From NCBI GenBank assembly GCA_043762325.1, contig JAYUMU010000164.1, positions 1 through 17,287 on the forward strand: a DNA stretch of 17,287 bases, given 5' to 3'. Each line of letters begins with the position of its first letter. Positions within the stretch are counted from its first letter, which is position 1. Positions 15,592-17,287 of this stretch are shown one piece after another. Source of the DNA: JANXSS01 sp025356535. GTDB taxonomy: Bacteria; Pseudomonadota; Gammaproteobacteria; Burkholderiales; Burkholderiaceae_D. The notes under the pieces were generated by a model. The model was not told the DNA's origin, searched no databases, and saw only the letters and a list, made by a program, of their open reading frames with translations. Position numbers and translations under genes: made by a program.

Positions 15592-15620
15592 ATTCTGGAA
15601 GAAACATTTACTCAGTGAAA
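15592..15620 (-). promoter_or_regulatory. Weak sigma-70-like promoter candidate for flhD
   Basis: On the minus strand TTTCAC (15615-15620) and CAGAAT (15592-15597) are 17 bases apart. They match the -35 and -10 consensus at three and four of six positions. The predicted transcript would start about 45 bases before the flhD ATG. Weak matches like this are common, so this is a suggestion only. Confidence 0.25.
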
Positions 15621-15657
15621 TGGAGCAATGACGATATTTTACGTCGGAACGACGACG

Positions 15658-15697
15658 TGCCGCTTGTAGGCGTCTGTCTTACAGACGTCAAGCGGCA
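15658..15697. repeat. Long two-part hairpin upstream of flhD
   Basis: The arms tgccgcttg (15658-15666) and caagcggca (15689-15697) are perfectly complementary over 9 bp. Inside them cgtctgt (15671-15677) pairs with acagacg (15681-15687) over 7 bp, with a 3-base loop. Neither strand has a T-run after the structure, so it does not look like an intrinsic terminator. It lies 120-160 bases upstream of the flhD start and may be a leader structure or a protein-binding dyad. Confidence 0.7.
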
Positions 15698-15793
15698 ATG
15701 CTACCGAAGCCAGAGGAATGGCGTCGTTACTGGCTTGCGGGCCGATTTGGAAAATTATTGTCGCATCACAACACGACTTTCCCACCCCGCGCA

Positions 15794-15811
15794 TCGGGTA
15801 AATTCACCCGA
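15794..15811. promoter_or_regulatory. 18-base interrupted palindrome, operator-like
   Basis: tcgggt (15794-15799) and acccga (15806-15811) form a perfect 6+6 dyad around an AT-rich 6-base centre. Size and spacing fit a dimeric regulator site. The position, about 255-275 bases upstream of flhD and downstream of the last sigma-28-type promoter, fits control of flhDC. The binding protein is unknown. Confidence 0.4.
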
Positions 15812-15927
15812 ATTTATTTATCAAAACTTCCATCGACGCACACCAAACGGGACTAAACCGTCAAATAACCAGTTCAATTCGTGGCTTCGATACAACCAAC
15901 CGCATAACAAACTGCCCTTCTGACCCT

Positions 15928-15954
15928 TTAACGGCGGCTAATTGCGCAACTTTA
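15928..15954 (-). promoter_or_regulatory. Sigma-28 (FliA)-type promoter P3, nearest to flhD
   Basis: On the minus strand the elements read TAAAGTTG (15947-15954), 11 bases, GCCGTTAA (15928-15935). The known consensus is TAAAGTTT-N11-GCCGATAA, so each half matches at seven of eight positions with exact spacing. Transcription would start near 15921 and run toward flhD, giving a leader of about 380 bases if not terminated. Confidence 0.7.
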
Positions 15955-15964
15955 GGGCCCTGCT

Positions 15965-16033
15965 AAAAAAATTTTCAGCGTTTCCGGTTGCTTTCCTGCT
16001 CGTCTAAGCCGGTAACGGCAGCAAGGCTGAAAA
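15965..16033 (-). terminator. Rho-independent terminator inside the promoter array
   Basis: On the minus strand TTTTCAGC (16026-16033) pairs perfectly with GCTGAAAA (15972-15979). Inside it GTTACCGG (16009-16016) pairs with CCGGAAAC (15980-15987) at seven of eight positions, with a 9-base bulge on the 5' side. A run of seven T (15965-15971) follows immediately. A transcript from P1 contains the whole hairpin. A transcript from P2 starts inside it and lacks the 5' arm. Confidence 0.65.
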
Positions 16034-16038
16034 CTTTA
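16012..16038 (-). promoter_or_regulatory. Sigma-28 (FliA)-type promoter P2
   Basis: Minus strand TAAAGTTT (16031-16038), 11 bases, GCCGTTAC (16012-16019). The -35 is a perfect match to the FliA consensus and the -10 matches six of eight positions. Its elements overlap the 5' arm of the terminator at 15965-16033. It lies 84 bases upstream of P3. Confidence 0.65.
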
Positions 16039-16092
16039 GGCCTGTAGTGAAAATAAATTCGTGCGTTTTCTCATTTGCCCATGTCTGGCTCG

Positions 16093-16119
16093 TTGACGGC
16101 AGGCGCCGGCAAAACTTTA
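16093..16119 (-). promoter_or_regulatory. Sigma-28 (FliA)-type promoter P1, farthest from flhD
   Basis: Minus strand TAAAGTTT (16112-16119), 11 bases, GCCGTCAA (16093-16100). The -35 is perfect and the -10 matches six of eight consensus positions. It begins 11 bases after the T-run that ends the small gene upstream and lies 81 bases upstream of P2. Confidence 0.65.
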
Positions 16120-16129
16120 GGCAACCCGC

Positions 16130-16176
16130 AAAAAAAATTCCTCGGCCGGCTGTCACTGACGCCCCATCCAGGCCGA
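16130..16176 (-). terminator. Rho-independent terminator of the small charged-protein gene
   Basis: On the minus strand TCGGCC (16171-16176) pairs with GGCCGA (16142-16147). The loop holds the small dyad GTCAGTGAC. After a short GGAAT the strand runs into T8 (16130-16137). It follows the stop at 16185 by about 10 bases and isolates the downstream promoter array. Confidence 0.65.
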
Positions 16177-16184
16177 CCCAAACC

Positions 16185-16451
16185 TCAGATCCCTTTCGGC
16201 GACACCGGGTCCTGCAAGTCGAGCTGGTCGTCCGGCTCGTCCTGGTCGCGGCTTCTCTCCCGTTCCATCCGCCGCACCGACATGTCGGTATCGACGGCTC
16301 CTTCAAGCATCTGCTGCTCGGCACGTACGTCATCGAGCGCCTCCTCCTGGTCGACGCGTGCTTTTTCCGCCTCGATCAGCGCCTTGCGTTCGGCTGCCGT
16401 CAGCTTTGCGCCGGGCGACGTACCGTCAATTGCTTTATCTTGGTCATTCAT
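16185..16451 (-). CDS. Small charged hypothetical protein
   Basis: An 88-residue protein I do not recognise. It is hydrophilic and strongly charged, beginning MNDQDKAIDGTSPGAKL. A Glu/Lys/Arg-rich segment (about 17-50, LTAAERKALIEAEKARVDQE) is probably one long helix, followed by an Asp-rich disordered tail. There is no signal peptide, membrane segment or cysteine. The ATG at 16451 is chosen because AAGGA lies six bases upstream. The in-frame ATG at 16457 would touch that Shine-Dalgarno. It is followed by a good terminator, which supports a real gene. It sits 144 bases after the zinc-ribbon gene on the same strand and is not obviously linked to motility. Confidence 0.7.
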   Translation of the reverse strand: MNDQDKAIDGTSPGAKLTAAERKALIEAEKARVDQEEALDDVRAEQQMLEGAVDTDMSVRRMERERSRDQDEPDDQLDLQDPVSPKGI

Positions 16452-16532
16452 CGACATTCCTTTTGGTATCAACAAAACAATACATCAGCGTAATCGGATC
16501 CGACCGTTCCGTGCGACCGGATGCTGGCACCA

Positions 16533-16585
16533 TGCCGCCCGACCCGCTTGCGGCCTGTTGTGCTCAAGCGGTGGTGCGGGCGGCA
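16533..16585. repeat. Strong two-part hairpin after the zinc-ribbon gene
   Basis: tgccgcccg (16533-16541) pairs perfectly with cgggcggca (16577-16585), 9 bp. Inside, ccgcttg (16544-16550) pairs with caagcgg (16565-16571), 7 bp, around a 14-base loop. It begins about 10 bases after the stop of the minus-strand gene at 16596-16871. No T-run follows, so it may stabilise the mRNA 3' end or terminate with help. The inner stem is the same word as in the hairpin at 15658-15697. Confidence 0.6.
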
Positions 16586-16595
16586 CTGTAGCGTT

Positions 16596-16871
16596 TCAGC
16601 CGCCGCCGATACCCTGTATGACGGTACCGGTTCCCTCGCAGTCCGGACAGTCGCGGTCGCCTTCGAGCTTGCCTGTGCCTGCGCATCGGGCACAGACATC
16701 CTCTCCGGTGCCGACAGTGCCGGCTGGCGCGTTGTCACCGGGACTGCGCGTTGTTGACGACGCAGGCGCCGGCGGTACTGCATTCGACGAAGCAGAGGAT
16801 GCGACAGATGATTTTTGCGAAAGGTCGTTCTGGTCCGCTCGCGACGGGGAAGATTCGTGGTCGTCTTGCAT
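16596..16871 (-). CDS. Small protein with C-terminal DnaJ-type zinc-ribbon motif
   Basis: A 91-residue protein. The first 55 residues are Ser/Ala/Pro-rich and probably disordered (SSVASSASSNAVPPAPASST). The C-terminal 35 residues contain two CxxC-x-GTG half sites, VCARCAGTGKLEG and DCPDCEGTG, with four cysteines placed as in one DnaJ/HSP40 central zinc module, then VIQGIGGG. Such a module would bind one zinc ion. The role is unknown. Small proteins of this type occur in Burkholderiales as hypothetical proteins. The ATG at 16871 has GGAG six bases upstream. An in-frame extension to 17054 has no domain character and is rejected. The gene is followed by a strong hairpin and then the small charged-protein gene. 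Confidence 0.78.
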   Translation of the reverse strand: MQDDHESSPSRADQNDLSQKSSVASSASSNAVPPAPASSTTRSPGDNAPAGTVGTGEDVCARCAGTGKLEGDRDCPDCEGTGTVIQGIGGG

Positions 16872-17091
16872 GACAGGCTCCAAAACACCGTTGGAGTCGT
16901 TGGCGTATCGATTGTTCACCAAAGCGCGACCGACATGGGGTCTGCGTTGATGCCGCACAATCACCGGTATCGCCGGCGCCGCGGCATTCGCAGAATTGCA
17001 CGACAGCGCGCACGCCCGCCAAGCTGCAGTCCGCAGATTCTCAACGCATGGCAAACCAGCATCACGAAGCCGGCCGCCGGCAAAAAAACAA

Positions 17092-17100
17092 TGGCATAAT
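17092..17100 (+). promoter_or_regulatory. Extended -10 promoter of tRNA-Ser
   Basis: TGGCATAAT (17092-17100) is a TG-N extended -10 with hexamer CATAAT. A GC-rich discriminator follows (GCGGGCC), typical of stringently controlled stable-RNA promoters. The tRNA begins 13 bases after the hexamer. No good -35 is seen 17 bases upstream. Confidence 0.5.
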
Positions 17101-17112
17101 GCGGGCCTGACA

Positions 17113-17202
17113 GGAAGCGTGGCCGAGCGGTTGAAGGCACCAGTCTTGAAAACTGGCGAGGGTGTGAGCCCTTCGTGAGTTCGAATCTCACCGCTTCCGC
17201 CA
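17113..17202 (+). tRNA. tRNA-Ser (UGA anticodon)
   Basis: A complete class II tRNA. The acceptor arms GGAAGCG (17113-17119) and CGCTTCC (17192-17198) pair fully, with discriminator G and an encoded CCA (17200-17202). The anticodon stem cagtc/actgg region gives loop CTTGAAA with anticodon TGA at 17147-17149, which reads UCA/UCG serine codons. A long variable arm (GCGAGGGTGTGAGCCCTTCGT region) and the T arm GAGTTCGAATCTC fit tRNA-Ser. Confidence 0.96.
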
Positions 17203-17210
17203 CCGCCCCT

Positions 17211-17229
17211 ATGAGACCTCTCTCATTTT
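17211..17229 (+). terminator. Putative tRNA-Ser terminator
   Basis: atgaga (17211-17216) pairs perfectly with tctcat (17221-17226) around a 4-base loop, followed by TTT. The T-run is short, so termination may be weak, but the position 8 bases after the tRNA is right. Confidence 0.5.
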
Positions 17230-17234
17230 CGCTG

Positions 17235-17255
17235 TACCCCCCCACCTACCCCCCC
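17235..17255 (+). repeat. Tandem 9-base direct repeat TACCCCCCC
   Basis: TACCCCCCC occurs at 17235-17243 and 17247-17255, 12 bases apart start to start, then an A5 run. It sits about 30 bases after a tRNA-Ser 3' end. Short direct repeats of this kind can be integrase arm sites beside a tRNA attachment site, but no integrase is in the window. Confidence 0.55.
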
Positions 17256-17287
17256 AAAAATTTGCGCTTGAATGTTACTTGGCTGGC

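Larger units (their letters stand above)
15965..16086 (-). ncRNA. Candidate sigma-28-dependent small RNA
   Basis: P1 would start an RNA near 16086 and the terminator would end it near 15965, giving about 120 nt. No coding frame of note is inside, only a three-codon ATG GGC AAA TGA. Two GGA motifs (CAGGAAAG and CCGGAAAC) lie in the terminator loop and stem, which could bind CsrA/RsmA. The boundaries are inferred from promoter and terminator matches only. Confidence 0.35.
15539..16184 (-). other. 646-base regulatory spacer upstream of flhDC
   Basis: No gene is supported here on either strand, and the composition is clearly AT-richer than the flanking coding sequence. Listed separately are a weak sigma-70 candidate near flhD, a long hairpin, an 18-base palindrome, three sigma-28-type promoters facing flhD, an internal terminator, and the terminator of the small gene upstream. 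A 14-codon reading frame beginning MRLVVSKPRI (minus strand, about 15858-15902), downstream of the last promoter, is too short to call. Confidence 0.8.

Noticed and set aside
15615..15923. A 102-codon plus-strand frame in the spacer upstream of flhD
   Set aside because: It starts with GTG without a Shine-Dalgarno, matches no family I know, lacks the GC-rich codon use of neighbours and overlaps the hairpin and palindrome.
16872..17054. N-terminal extension of the zinc-ribbon protein to a start at 17054
   Set aside because: The extra 61 residues have no domain character, and the internal ATG at 16871 has a well-placed GGAG.

Overview
The window is a flagellar and chemotaxis locus of a high-GC betaproteobacterium. 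The gene order (flhDC, motAB, cheA, cheW, mcp, cheR, cheD, cheB, cheY, flhB, flhA) and the protein sequences point to Burkholderiales, most likely Oxalobacteraceae (Herminiimonas, Herbaspirillum or Massilia relatives). The genus is an inference. All protein genes I support lie on the minus strand, so transcription runs from high to low coordinates. The only plus-strand gene is a tRNA-Ser at the right end.

Right end to left: tRNA-Ser(UGA) (17113-17202) is followed by a twice-repeated TACCCCCCC word. Two small genes of unknown function come next: a C-terminal Cys4 zinc-ribbon protein (16596-16871) and a short charged protein (16185-16451) with a good rho-independent terminator. A 646-base AT-richer spacer (15539-16184) precedes the master regulator genes flhD and flhC. 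It holds three tandem sigma-28 (FliA)-type promoter matches, each with an exact 11-base spacer, and a strong terminator whose 5' arm overlaps the second promoter. It also holds a 9+7 bp hairpin and an 18-base interrupted palindrome. Then come a membrane-anchored SAM methyltransferase (13697-14500) and the stator genes motA and motB. These are followed by a CheZ-like gene, a second cheY, cheA, cheW, an mcp, cheR, cheD and cheB, closely packed as an apparent operon. After a 192-base spacer come the flagellar cheY, an EAL-HDOD gene, flhB and the first 46 codons of flhA, which runs off the left edge.

Functionally, FlhD4C2 switches on flagellar genes and FlhA/FlhB form part of the export gate. MotA/MotB form the stator. 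The MCP signals through CheW to the kinase CheA, which phosphorylates two CheY proteins, with CheR, CheB and CheD tuning receptor modification. In relatives as I know them, cheZ lies between cheY and flhB. Here that slot holds a degenerate EAL-HDOD protein, and a divergent CheZ-like protein with the catalytic Asp/Gln pair is encoded next to the second cheY.

The best candidate for something undescribed is the tandem sigma-28 promoter array upstream of flhDC, with its embedded terminator and a candidate RNA of about 120 nt.
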